Source: Peptococcaceae bacterium 1198_IL3148
GTDB taxonomy: Bacteria > Bacillota > Desulfotomaculia > Desulfotomaculales > Desulfohalotomaculaceae
Length of the DNA stretch: 44,413 nucleotides
Assembly: GCA_036763105.1 (NCBI GenBank)
Contig: JBAIYS010000018.1
Location: 1-44,413, forward strand
Direction: 5' to 3'
The translations under genes and the position numbers were made by a program. Each line of letters begins with the position of its first letter. The stretch's first letter is position 1. The notes under the pieces were generated by a model, which saw only the letters and a program-made list of their open reading frames with translations, was not told the origin of the DNA and searched no databases. Of this stretch, positions 37,351 through 44,413 are shown one piece after another.

Positions 37351-37935
37351 TTGAAGCGATTACAGTTTCAAAAACAATGGGTAACAGCTTCAGCATATCA
37401 GTTGTTTGGACTAGATAATCTTGTTGAATTAAAAATAGCTTGGCCTGATAATATCAGTCCTGATTTCTTGACAGGTTTACCTAACAGGCAGGTATATGAT
37501 GAAGCAATATCTTTAGCAGTTAAAGAAGCTGTTAAACAAAATGCTGCAGTTGGAATTATAGTTTTTGATTTAGATAATTTTAAAATAGTTAACGATACAT
37601 ATGGCCATTTAACAGGTGATGAAGTACTTAAAGAATTTGCTTTAAGAGCAAAGTCAGTACTTAAATCAACTGATTTTATAGCTAGATATGGGGGAGAAGA
37701 ATTTGTTGTACTTACTACATGCTATTCAAAGGCATATGAGATTGGCGAAAGGGTACGGTTAGCAACCTGCAATAAACCTTTTGTTATAGAGGATATTAAT
37801 CTTAATGTTACATGTAGTTTTGGTTGTGCTAGTTATCCAATAGATGGGTTAACTGTTGAAGATGTGTTTAATAAGGCAGACAATGCTTTATATAAGGCTA
37901 AAGAGGCTGGGAGAAATCAAGGAATGGGAGGTTAA
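37351..37935 (+). CDS. GGDEF diguanylate cyclase, 194 aa
   Basis: A single GGDEF domain spans about 40-190: LTGLPNRQVYDEA, metal site FDLDNFK (D73), and the active-site signature GGEEF at 114-118. The product is cyclic-di-GMP. The inhibitory I-site, normally RxxD five residues before the signature, reads KSTD (105-108), so feedback inhibition may be weak. The first 38 residues are a short unrecognised extension, with no sensor domain. TTG start after AAGAGGTGATT. It lies 4 bp from the CpaE-like gene, tying second-messenger synthesis to the pilus operon. Confidence 0.92.
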   Translation: MKRLQFQKQWVTASAYQLFGLDNLVELKIAWPDNISPDFLTGLPNRQVYDEAISLAVKEAVKQNAAVGIIVFDLDNFKIVNDTYGHLTGDEVLKEFALRAKSVLKSTDFIARYGGEEFVVLTTCYSKAYEIGERVRLATCNKPFVIEDINLNVTCSFGCASYPIDGLTVEDVFNKADNALYKAKEAGRNQGMGG

Positions 37936-37939
37936 AATA

Positions 37940-39511
37940 ATGAAATGTTTATTGGCAGTTGAAAGTGAAATTGCAGAAAATCTTAAAAACAATCTAAAAA
38001 GAATGGAGAAGTTTAAAAGTTGGGATTTTGAAGTCTGTGATCATGCTGAATACCTGGCACACTTTTCCTTTAAACGTCCTGATGTAGTAGTAGTAAGTCG
38101 TTATTTACCAGGGGAAAAGCCATCTGTATTGCTAGAAAATATGCAAATGATATTTCCGACAAGTCGAATTGTATTGTTGGTCGGAAGGGTTAGTGAAACA
38201 GCAAAGGTATACATTAAATTAGCTAATAAGTATGGGCTTAACAATATAGTTACCGGTGTGCTTCCTGGGGACCGCCCATACATATTACCAGCAGCACTTA
38301 TGTATGACATTGAAGAAATTACAGGTGAAAAACATATAGGAACAGAAAGTACAGGCCATGATGTTTCGGAATCAATAAATACTGCACCCCAAAAAACTGT
38401 ATCAAATGATTATGCAGATGAAATTGATTGTTCAGCTAATTATGGTCAACATTTAATCAGTGATCTAGTCAATGAGAAGGCCAAGGTTGAATATCCAGTA
38501 AGGGAATATGTTACAGAAGACCCATTGGAGCAACATATGCCACCGCATAATGTTGTTCAAAAGCCAGAGAATGTTGTTGAATTTAAAGAAGCTAAAGTTA
38601 CTGAAGAAAATGAAGAAGTTACTACAACAGAGGATATTATTTCACAATACATGGACACTTTTGAAGTTGATGAAAGACGAAAAGGTGTGCGTGTAATAAC
38701 TACCAGCAACAAGGGAGGGGTAGGCAAAACCACTGTTGCTATTACTACCTCAATAGCATTAGCGAAATCCGGTGTAAAAACGTGTCTTACTGACTTTGAC
38801 TTTGAAGGCCCGAACGTCGCAACTTTTTTTGGAGTAGATGATGTACCAGGTATAGAAGTATTAGCCGAAAACAGATTATCACCAACGCTTATTGATGATT
38901 TGTTAATAGAGGTAAAAGAAAACCTATATATAATTCCAGGTGTCATGAATAAAACCAGCCCATATTTTGAAACTGGTAAACTAGATAGTATTCTAGATTA
39001 TCTTGCTAATAAGTTTTCGGTAGTATTGGTGGATACGCCCCCGGAGTTTTGGAGCAGAAAGGCTTTAACAGAGGTATTTAAAGGAGCAGATTTAGTACTA
39101 TCCGTTGTTGACCAATCAAAATTTAGTGAGGATGAAACAAAAAAATATGCACCAAAACTATTACTCTTTGGTGTGGCGCCAAATAAAATACGTATTGTAT
39201 TAAACAAATATAGCCGAAAATTGCACAATGCTAAAATAGTTGAAAAACACTTTAACCATAGTTTTAAGAAAGATATAGATCCTAAAATGTTGCCACGGGT
39301 AGTAGCCACTATTCCGAATGATTGGGATGCACATGTTGGGAAGGGTTATAAAGGTGAAGTAGTGGGCCTAGACCAAACTTTAAGCCAATGGCATAAACTA
39401 GCTGCTGAAATAGCCCATTTAGCTGGTTATAAATATGCGGGTAATAAAACAGAAAAGAAGAAAAAAAGCTTGTTTGGTGGGCTATTTGGTAAGCTTAAAA
39501 AGAGTAAATAG
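37940..39511 (+). CDS. CpaE-like ATPase with receiver-type domain, 523 aa
   Basis: Residues 1-125 form a response-regulator-like domain (DVVVVSRYLPGEKPSVLLE), followed by an acidic linker of about 115 residues, then a MinD/ParA ATPase with intact Walker A NKGGVGKTT (257-265), CLTDFDFEGPN and VVLVDTPPEF. The C-terminus is basic (KKKKSLFGGLFGKLKKSK), possibly membrane binding. CpaE proteins place Tad pili in the cell. ATG 37940 after GGGAGG. Confidence 0.85.
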   Translation: MKCLLAVESEIAENLKNNLKRMEKFKSWDFEVCDHAEYLAHFSFKRPDVVVVSRYLPGEKPSVLLENMQMIFPTSRIVLLVGRVSETAKVYIKLANKYGLNNIVTGVLPGDRPYILPAALMYDIEEITGEKHIGTESTGHDVSESINTAPQKTVSNDYADEIDCSANYGQHLISDLVNEKAKVEYPVREYVTEDPLEQHMPPHNVVQKPENVVEFKEAKVTEENEEVTTTEDIISQYMDTFEVDERRKGVRVITTSNKGGVGKTTVAITTSIALAKSGVKTCLTDFDFEGPNVATFFGVDDVPGIEVLAENRLSPTLIDDLLIEVKENLYIIPGVMNKTSPYFETGKLDSILDYLANKFSVVLVDTPPEFWSRKALTEVFKGADLVLSVVDQSKFSEDETKKYAPKLLLFGVAPNKIRIVLNKYSRKLHNAKIVEKHFNHSFKKDIDPKMLPRVVATIPNDWDAHVGKGYKGEVVGLDQTLSQWHKLAAEIAHLAGYKYAGNKTEKKKKSLFGGLFGKLKKSK

Positions 39512-39513
39512 AT

Positions 39514-39930
39514 ATGGCAGTATATGGAGTGATTTTGCTTACAACTTTATATTGTGCCTATACAGACCTAAAAAATTATTTAATATATAACAAAGTAACA
39601 GTACCTGTTTTCATCGGTGGTATTATATATCATACCGTCCTTGGAAACGGGTTCTTATTTTCTATTAAAGGCACTATCATAGGTATTTTTATTTTAATAT
39701 TGGCAGCTATAACAAAAAAGATTGGTGAAGGTGACGGTAAATTATTAGTAGCGATAGGTTCATGGCTAGGGTGGTTGCCTACATTTTTGGTACTTATAAT
39801 AGCAATGATGCTGGCTGCCGTGTGGACACTTTTTATTCATCTTAAAAAAATTTTAAATAGGAAAATACCTTTTGGTGTGTGTATCTTTGGTGGGGTTATT
39901 TTATTAGGGGTGGTCATTTTAAGTCTTTAA
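39514..39930 (+). CDS. tadV: TadV/CpaA-type A24 prepilin peptidase, 138 aa
   Basis: Four to five membrane segments. The aspartate pair of A24 peptidases is present: D18 in YTDLKNYLIYNK and D74 in GEGDGK. At 138 residues it is the short form without the N-methylase domain, as in TadV/CpaA. It cleaves the pilin and TadE-like leaders encoded upstream. It starts 3 bp after the CpaE-like gene. Confidence 0.88.
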   Translation: MAVYGVILLTTLYCAYTDLKNYLIYNKVTVPVFIGGIIYHTVLGNGFLFSIKGTIIGIFILILAAITKKIGEGDGKLLVAIGSWLGWLPTFLVLIIAMMLAAVWTLFIHLKKILNRKIPFGVCIFGGVILLGVVILSL

Positions 39931-39943
39931 GAGAGGTGATTAT

Positions 39944-41050
39944 ATGAATAGGCATGAGATAGTTCAGCAAGTTAAAGAAATGTCCGTGTTTTGTGATGTA
40001 GAAGGTATAGCTGATGCATTAAAAATTACTCCCCAAGCTGTACAAGATATTTTGGACGGTAAAGATATTGAGATTCAAGAAACAGAGGTAGATAATCAAC
40101 CAGTTATCCAAGTAAAAACCACTACCATGGTGCACCGACAAAAGATAATAGCGGTATGGAGGGCCAAAGGTGGGGTGGGGGCTACATCTGTGGCCATGAC
40201 CTTAGCTAGACAAATAAGCGAGAAAATGACTACTATATTGCTAGATTTAAACTTTGAAGAAGGTGGCAGTGATTTATTACACTACCTTGATATGCCCCGG
40301 TACCCGCAGATGAAATTGCCCGATAACATATGGGATCGGGTAGAAGAAGTACAAAATAACTTATACGTTATGCATCCAATTACCCATGTTGTAGGTCAGG
40401 AAAAGATTACACCACAAGATATACAGCAACTAATACTAAACGCTAGACAAGAATTTGATGCTATAGTTCTAGATCTTCCTAATGGCCAAGATGAATGTAT
40501 CTTAGAAGCCGTTAAAAATGCAAACGCTTTGGCACTTGTAATGACTTCTGGCCGTCAAGAGGGTTTTAGGGCTGCAAAACTAGCAAGCATGTTTAATAGC
40601 AAGAAGCAAATTTTTGTTGCCAACGCTGGGCTTAAAGAAAAGCAGGTAAAAGAAGTGGTACCGGCTGAACAAATTATTGTGATACCTTACGATAAGAGTT
40701 TAGATGATAAACTTGAAAAACAAATCCCTGTTTCTGTAAAGTCACCCTTTTACCACGGGGTAAAGGGCATATATGAAACTATATTTGATGAAGAGTTTGA
40801 CGAGGTGCCAGAGGGTAAATTCAAAGAGCTTATATATAACACTAAAGGAATCTTTAAACGTAGCAAGAAAAAATCTAGGCCAGTAATAAATCGTTTCAAG
40901 GATAGTTTTGGCGCGGTGGGAAGTTTAGCTGGAAGTATTTTTTATGCTGGTAGTTTGTTATTGGTTGTAGTTGCAGCTTTAATTACCATTGATAGTGTAA
41001 CTGATATTAATATTCCATTTATAAATCTAATAACTTCAAAATTAAAGTAA
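39944..41050 (+). CDS. MinD/ParA-like protein with HTH-like start and C-terminal membrane helix, 368 aa
   Basis: Residues 1-45 resemble a small helical DNA-binding unit (IADALKITPQAVQDILDG). A MinD-like fold follows, with P-loop KGGVGATS (75-82): the signature lysine K75 is present but the catalytic-loop lysine is Ala80. Later motifs AIVLDLPNGQDE and ALALVMTSGRQEG follow the fold. The C-terminus has a basic stretch and a membrane helix (AGSLLLVVVAALITIDSV). Hydrolysis is probably lost. It is the last gene of the pilus operon. Confidence 0.75.
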   Translation: MNRHEIVQQVKEMSVFCDVEGIADALKITPQAVQDILDGKDIEIQETEVDNQPVIQVKTTTMVHRQKIIAVWRAKGGVGATSVAMTLARQISEKMTTILLDLNFEEGGSDLLHYLDMPRYPQMKLPDNIWDRVEEVQNNLYVMHPITHVVGQEKITPQDIQQLILNARQEFDAIVLDLPNGQDECILEAVKNANALALVMTSGRQEGFRAAKLASMFNSKKQIFVANAGLKEKQVKEVVPAEQIIVIPYDKSLDDKLEKQIPVSVKSPFYHGVKGIYETIFDEEFDEVPEGKFKELIYNTKGIFKRSKKKSRPVINRFKDSFGAVGSLAGSIFYAGSLLLVVVAALITIDSVTDINIPFINLITSKLK

Positions 41051-41065
41051 TATGAATAATAATTA

Positions 41066-41104
41066 TTTAATGAATTGGGCTTTAATACCGCCCAATTCAT
41101 TAAA
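41066..41104. terminator. 15-bp hairpin ending the pilus operon
   Basis: TTTAATGAATTGGGC (41066-41080) pairs perfectly with GCCCAATTCATTAAA (41090-41104). The T-run is poor on the plus strand, so termination efficiency is uncertain. Confidence 0.55.
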
Positions 41105-41118
41105 ATTACCTTAAAAAG

Positions 41119-41176
41119 TTTTTGTTTGCTCCTATGATATAATACGTAATTATCATATTATAGGAGGAAACAAAAA
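41119..41176 (+). promoter_or_regulatory. Long inverted repeat over the recombinase promoter and ribosome site
   Basis: The left arm from 41119 (TTTTTGTTTGCTCCTAT...) and the right arm ending 41176 (...ATAGGAGGAAACAAAAA) are complementary over about 26 bp with few mismatches. TATAAT at 41138-41143 lies in the left arm and AGGAGG in the right arm. A full-length transcript could fold so that the ribosome site is paired. Alternatively it is a binding or crossover site of the recombinase itself. Confidence 0.55.
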
Positions 41177-42216
41177 TGGATAGCACTACATTAATATTGC
41201 ATAAAACAGAAACAAATAGTACCTACATTAAAGAGTTTTTACTTTATCTTAAATCGGACAAAGGTTGTAGGCCAAAGACTATACATGTTTATGAACAGGA
41301 TTTAAAGGAGTTTATAAATTATTTTATAAACCGGGAGATTTTAACTCTTAAAGAATCCGATATACGTAATTTTAAATATCACTTAGTAGATAGGAATTTA
41401 GCACCACGAACAGTTAACAGAAAACTGGCGGTGCTAAGGTCATTTTATAGATATTTTGTAAACTCAGAAGAATGGGATAACATTGTAAGAAATCCTGTAA
41501 ACAATGTAGCATCTTTGAAGATAAAGAGAGATACCCCTATAATCTTGAATGAAAGTCAAGCAGAAACGCTTTTAGATGGTATTTTATTGATAGGTACTTA
41601 TGCCACTAGAGATTATGCCATATTTAGCACCTTTTTGTTTACTGGTATGCGTGTAGATGAGCTAATTCATCTTAGAATTAGTGATATTGATAATGATAAT
41701 AACCTTATTACGATAAGGGATGGTAAGGGTGGGAAAAGTCGAATAGTACCCATGATACCAAGACTTAAATTAGCACTGGCATTATACCTCCAACGGGGGA
41801 TTACATATAAAACCAAAGGGAGAAGAAGGAAAAGGATTGATTTGACTAAATGTGGCAGACAATATTTTGTTAATCCCGGTATTGAAAATGATAACTATTT
41901 GTTTTTATCAAGGCGTGGCGAGAAATTTACATCGAAAGGCATAGACTATCTTTTTAAACAGTATGTAAAGAAGTTAGGTTTATATAAAGAAGGATTATCA
42001 TTACATGCTTTAAGACGGAGTTGTTTAACTTTTCTCTACAAAGAGGGCGTGGATCTGTTCATAATAAGGGAGATAAGTGGTCACGCAAGACTACAAACAT
42101 TGGAACACTATTTGCGAATAGATAAAGCGAAAGTATATGATGCAATGAAAAAACATCCCTTAGCCAAAACTGGGGTTAACCTAGATTTAGTAGATATGAT
42201 TCGCGGCAGTAAATAA
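41176..42216 (+). CDS. Tyrosine recombinase 2, 346 aa
   Basis: The N-terminal core-binding domain (15-110) has TVNRKLAVLRSFYRYF. The catalytic set R159 (FTGMRVDEL), lysines in RDGKGGKSRIV, H277 and R280 (HALRRS), H303 (SGHARL) and Y312 (EHYLRI) is complete. A basic insertion of about 25 residues lies at 211-235 (TKGRRRKRIDLTKCGRQ). Unlike the first recombinase its HxLRH motif reads HALRR. It lies directly before the tandem surface cassettes, which makes it a candidate for their rearrangement; otherwise it would be the element's integrase. Confidence 0.88.
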   Translation: MDSTTLILHKTETNSTYIKEFLLYLKSDKGCRPKTIHVYEQDLKEFINYFINREILTLKESDIRNFKYHLVDRNLAPRTVNRKLAVLRSFYRYFVNSEEWDNIVRNPVNNVASLKIKRDTPIILNESQAETLLDGILLIGTYATRDYAIFSTFLFTGMRVDELIHLRISDIDNDNNLITIRDGKGGKSRIVPMIPRLKLALALYLQRGITYKTKGRRRKRIDLTKCGRQYFVNPGIENDNYLFLSRRGEKFTSKGIDYLFKQYVKKLGLYKEGLSLHALRRSCLTFLYKEGVDLFIIREISGHARLQTLEHYLRIDKAKVYDAMKKHPLAKTGVNLDLVDMIRGSK

Positions 42217-42260
42217 AGCAAAAAAAGCAAAAAAAGCAATATACTGACATAAAGTTACAG

Positions 42261-42296
42261 ACCCTTGAATTTATTACATATAATTCAAGGGTTTTA
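42261..42296 (+). terminator. Terminator of recombinase 2
   Basis: ACCCTTGAATT (42261-42271) pairs with AATTCAAGGGT (42282-42292), followed by TTTTATT. Confidence 0.8.
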
Positions 42297-42351
42297 TTGT
42301 TAATTAAGGTAATGAAAGTATTTTTTTGTGTTAAGTTTCCATACTTCTTAG

Positions 42352-42753
42352 AACGCCCATTTATTGAAGGTTGAGGGGGCTGTGCCTAGTGTAGATGATC
42401 CAAGATGGGTTTATTTTTGCTCGTGGTCTATTACTGAACCTTCACAAAAGAATCAAATTCTTTATATAGGGGACGGTGATAAGTATTATTTTAAGGGTCG
42501 TATCGCAGACAATGAGGATAGTAATTACGGAGATGTTTATGATAAAAACATGAATAAAATAGGAAGTGTTGGCTTGGATCGTAGTAAATTCGATGTGTTT
42601 CCTGAAGGAACTTGCTATTGGTATGTAGGGGGATATGGTGGTTATGATTTTTACGCTATTGAGAGAAATTTAATTCCTTGTATAGTTATTTCATCCCCTT
42701 CAAATAATCCACCATTAAAGGTAGAACGGTTTAAAGTTTTGCTGGGAATTTGA
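42352..42753 (+). pseudogene. Remnant surface-protein cassette, signal peptide decayed
   Basis: From AACGCCCATTTATTGAAGG the sequence matches the end of the signal peptides of the two following genes (NAHL-KAEA). A stop codon lies just upstream and the hydrophobic part is only faintly recognisable. The frame then runs about 130 codons with a unique middle and ends SSPSNNPPLK plus ten extra residues; PSNNPPLK also ends the next gene. It looks like the surviving 3-prime part of a cassette. A short product starting at TTG 42364 is possible but would lack secretion. Confidence 0.6.
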
Positions 42754-42766
42754 TGTTTAGAGTTAA

Positions 42767-42795
42767 AAACATGCTCATGGCAGCATGTTTCTTTT
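42767..42795 (+). terminator. Cassette terminator, copy 1
   Basis: AAACATGCT (42767-42775) pairs with AGCATGTTT (42782-42790), followed by CTTTT. The same terminator ends the next cassette (44081-44109), identical in stem but with a different loop. Confidence 0.8.
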
Positions 42796-42868
42796 GCATA
42801 TTAAGGGAGTGATGGGGGATAAAGAAAGATATGGGTTTTAGTGGGTTAACTAATTAAGGAATAATAGT

Positions 42869-42884
42869 TATTTCATGTGAAATA
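42869..42884. repeat. parS-like 16-mer before cassette gene B
   Basis: TATTTCATGTGAAATA matches the parS consensus at 13 of 16 positions and lies just before the ribosome site of the next gene. An almost identical site is in the same place before the following cassette. Confidence 0.5.
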
Positions 42885-42906
42885 CTGGAATAAGGAGGGA
42901 AAAACA

Positions 42907-44037
42907 TTGTGGAAGTTTATTAAATATTTGTTAGTTACTGTAATGTTTGTAAGCATAATAACACCGATAAATAACGCCCATTTAGGGAAGGCTGAGGCTG
43001 CAGGGGATTTTAGCTATGTCATTAACAATTATTCAAAAGTAGAAAATGGTTCATTTGACAAACTGATTTTTGATGATATTGTAAATGGTTTTACATTATC
43101 TGGTACGGCTTTTTATGATGACTTTTCAACTTATAGTTTAGGTTCTTCCCCTTCAAGATGGAATACTACAACTAATTCTGCTGATAGCTATATAAAAATT
43201 GAGGAAGAATCATCAAACCAATATGTCCATATAGTTAAAACTAATATAGATGCAACTAGACCTTCCATGAGTGTAGGCTTTTCTCCTACTAATCAAGGAC
43301 AGGCAGAATACAGAATTAAGGTAAACAGTGGGCAGGCATTTATGATAGTAAATGGGGATGGATTTACTAACACATTAATTGATAATTTTAGAATTACGTT
43401 TGAGAATAATGGTAGGATTACTTATGGTACCACGTATGGCAGTGATCCAAGTTATTATCTCTGTGATTACAACTTAGGGCAAGAATATACAATAAAATTT
43501 ATGTGGGACTTTAGTATTAAAGATGGTATAGACATATATATCGACAACACTTTAGTAAAAGAAAGTGCTTACAGTGACCATATAAAAACCGGTGTAATAT
43601 TTAATGGAATAAGAGTTCTTGGTGGGTTAGTTTATCTTAGTGACTTTAATGTTTATCAAGTAAAGTTTACAGAATTAGGAAAGACAACAGGCCAATATAC
43701 ATCTAGTGGAATAAATGTTCCAAACATTAACGTACATGGTAGCAAAATAAGTTGGTCCGAGACATTGCCTAGTGGAACATCCGCAACAATAAAAACAAGT
43801 ATATCTTTTAATGGAAGTTCATGGACACCTTACAAAACGGCTACTAATGGTCAACCAATACCAGATTTACCAACCAGCGGCACATTAACAAATACTAAAA
43901 TTAAATATCAAATAACGCTTAACACAACTAATATAAACATAACACCAGTCGTTAAAAACTTAACTTTTAATATAATAAATAATAAAATTCCTTCGATTAG
44001 TTTATCTATTCCTTCAAATAATCCACCATTAAAGTAA
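42907..44037 (+). CDS. Secreted surface protein of tandem cassette family (B), 376 aa
   Basis: A signal peptide (FIKYLLVTVMFVSIITPI, cleavage near KAEA) is followed by a concanavalin/LamG-like jelly-roll region at about 45-255 (FYDDFSTYSLGSSPSRWN ... IKFMWDFSIKDGIDIYIDNT) and a C-terminal Ig-like domain (KISWSETLPSGTSATIKTSISFNG broken after SETLP). It ends PSNNPPLK. By comparison with the next copy the start is TTG 42907 after AAGGAGGG, not the GTG ten codons earlier. Likely an adhesin or carbohydrate-binding surface protein. Confidence 0.75.
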   Translation: MWKFIKYLLVTVMFVSIITPINNAHLGKAEAAGDFSYVINNYSKVENGSFDKLIFDDIVNGFTLSGTAFYDDFSTYSLGSSPSRWNTTTNSADSYIKIEEESSNQYVHIVKTNIDATRPSMSVGFSPTNQGQAEYRIKVNSGQAFMIVNGDGFTNTLIDNFRITFENNGRITYGTTYGSDPSYYLCDYNLGQEYTIKFMWDFSIKDGIDIYIDNTLVKESAYSDHIKTGVIFNGIRVLGGLVYLSDFNVYQVKFTELGKTTGQYTSSGINVPNINVHGSKISWSETLPSGTSATIKTSISFNGSSWTPYKTATNGQPIPDLPTSGTLTNTKIKYQITLNTTNINITPVVKNLTFNIINNKIPSISLSIPSNNPPLK

Positions 44038-44080
44038 GAACGGTTTGGGGTTTGGATGGAAAATGGGTGACTAAGGCTAA

Positions 44081-44109
44081 AAACATGCTGGTGGTAGCAT
44101 GTTTCTTTT
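44081..44109 (+). terminator. Cassette terminator, copy 2
   Basis: AAACATGCT (44081-44089) pairs with AGCATGTTT (44096-44104), then CTTTT, as at 42767-42795. Confidence 0.8.
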
Positions 44110-44182
44110 GTATTTAAAGGGAGTGATGGGAGATAAAGAAAGAGATTGAATTTAATGGGTTAACTGATTATGTAAGATCAGT

Positions 44183-44198
44183 TATTTCATGTGAAATG
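44183..44198. repeat. parS-like 16-mer before cassette gene C
   Basis: TATTTCATGTGAAATG lies in the same relative position as 42869-42884, between a small hairpin (AACTGAT/ATCAGTT) and the ribosome site. Confidence 0.45.
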
Positions 44199-44220
44199 TT
44201 GGAAGAAGGAGGTAAAAATC

Positions 44221-44413
44221 TTGTGGAAGATTATTAAATATTTGTTAGTTGCTGTAATGTTTGTAAGCATAATAACACCTCTAAATAACGCCCATTTATT
44301 GAAGGCTGAGGCTGCTAGTACCCTTTATTATTACAAAACAAGGGATGATGTTTCATGGCAATCTACTACTGATCCCAATACCGTGCCAACTGTTTTATGT
44401 GGTGGTGCAGATA
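44221..44413 (+). CDS. Secreted surface protein of tandem cassette family (C), 5-prime part
   Basis: TTG 44221 after AAGGAGGT opens a frame with nearly the same signal peptide as gene B (IIKYLLVAVMFVSIITPL, then NNAHLLKAEAA) but an unrelated mature start (STLYYYKTRDDVSWQSTTDP). It runs off the window end. Conserved leader with a different body is the mark of the cassette family. Confidence 0.75.
   Translation, partial: MWKIIKYLLVAVMFVSIITPLNNAHLLKAEAASTLYYYKTRDDVSWQSTTDPNTVPTVLCGGAD

Noticed and set aside
42877-42906. GTG at 42877 as start of cassette gene B
   Set aside because: It would place the ribosome site AAGGAGGG inside the coding sequence, and the next cassette conserves only the downstream TTG start.

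Overview
The window looks like part of a mobile replicon (a large plasmid or an integrative/conjugative element) from a low-GC Gram-positive anaerobe, most likely a clostridial or Peptococcaceae-type Firmicute. The evidence is the AT-rich composition, strong AGGAGG-type ribosome sites with frequent TTG/GTG starts, a TcpE/TcpC-style transfer apparatus, a copper-amine-oxidase-type stalk domain and an ImmA/XRE regulatory pair. The host name is inference. No rRNA, tRNA, CRISPR array or insertion sequence was seen. No replication initiator, relaxase or VirD4 coupling protein was recognised inside the window.

Layout. Positions 1-2400 are almost gene-free. They hold one minus-strand hypothetical gene and an unusual density of long perfect stems, including two tandem hairpins that differ in sequence but keep their pairing. 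Positions 2480-6600 are a maintenance block: a DUF4258-like toxin, a ParB-like protein with two Cys4 clusters, then an operon of YgiT-type antitoxin, small ribbon-helix-helix-like protein, ParA and ParB. Both promoters carry the same TTGCAA-centred palindrome. Positions 6600-12800 hold small accessory genes, a tyrosine recombinase, XRE regulators, an ImmA-like protease behind a cyclic-di-GMP-I riboswitch (minus strand, own promoter, terminator), and an HD-GYP phosphodiesterase behind a structured leader. Positions 12781-21440 hold ssb followed by a type IV secretion module: VirB8/TcpC-like, small membrane protein, TcpE, VirB4 ATPase, VirB6-like protein, basic membrane protein, and a lytic transglycosylase/M23 hydrolase. 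Positions 21492-25060 hold three consecutive ParA/MinD-like proteins with increasingly degenerate Walker A motifs. Positions 25060-27150 are a patch of small genes and RNA structures, including a probable type I toxin-antitoxin. Positions 27163-41050 hold secreted stalk/surface proteins and a Tad/Flp-type pilus locus: CpaF, TadB, TadC, TadE-like pseudopilins, candidate pilin, CpaB, GGDEF cyclase, CpaE-like ATPase, TadV peptidase and another MinD-like ATPase. Positions 41176-44413 hold a second tyrosine recombinase followed by tandem related surface-protein cassettes, the last cut by the window end.

How it may work together (inference). The element encodes a cyclic-di-GMP synthase, a hydrolase and a riboswitch sensor. 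The riboswitch sits in front of an ImmA-type protease next to an XRE repressor, so cyclic-di-GMP could gate derepression of the element. The T4SS-like module and the Tad pilus lie side by side, linked by MinD-like ATPases that may position or assemble them. A 21-bp palindrome occurs six times, plus a half copy at position 1, mostly at gene boundaries. Two copies are followed 2 bp later by a parS-like 16-mer, so they could be partition or regulator sites.
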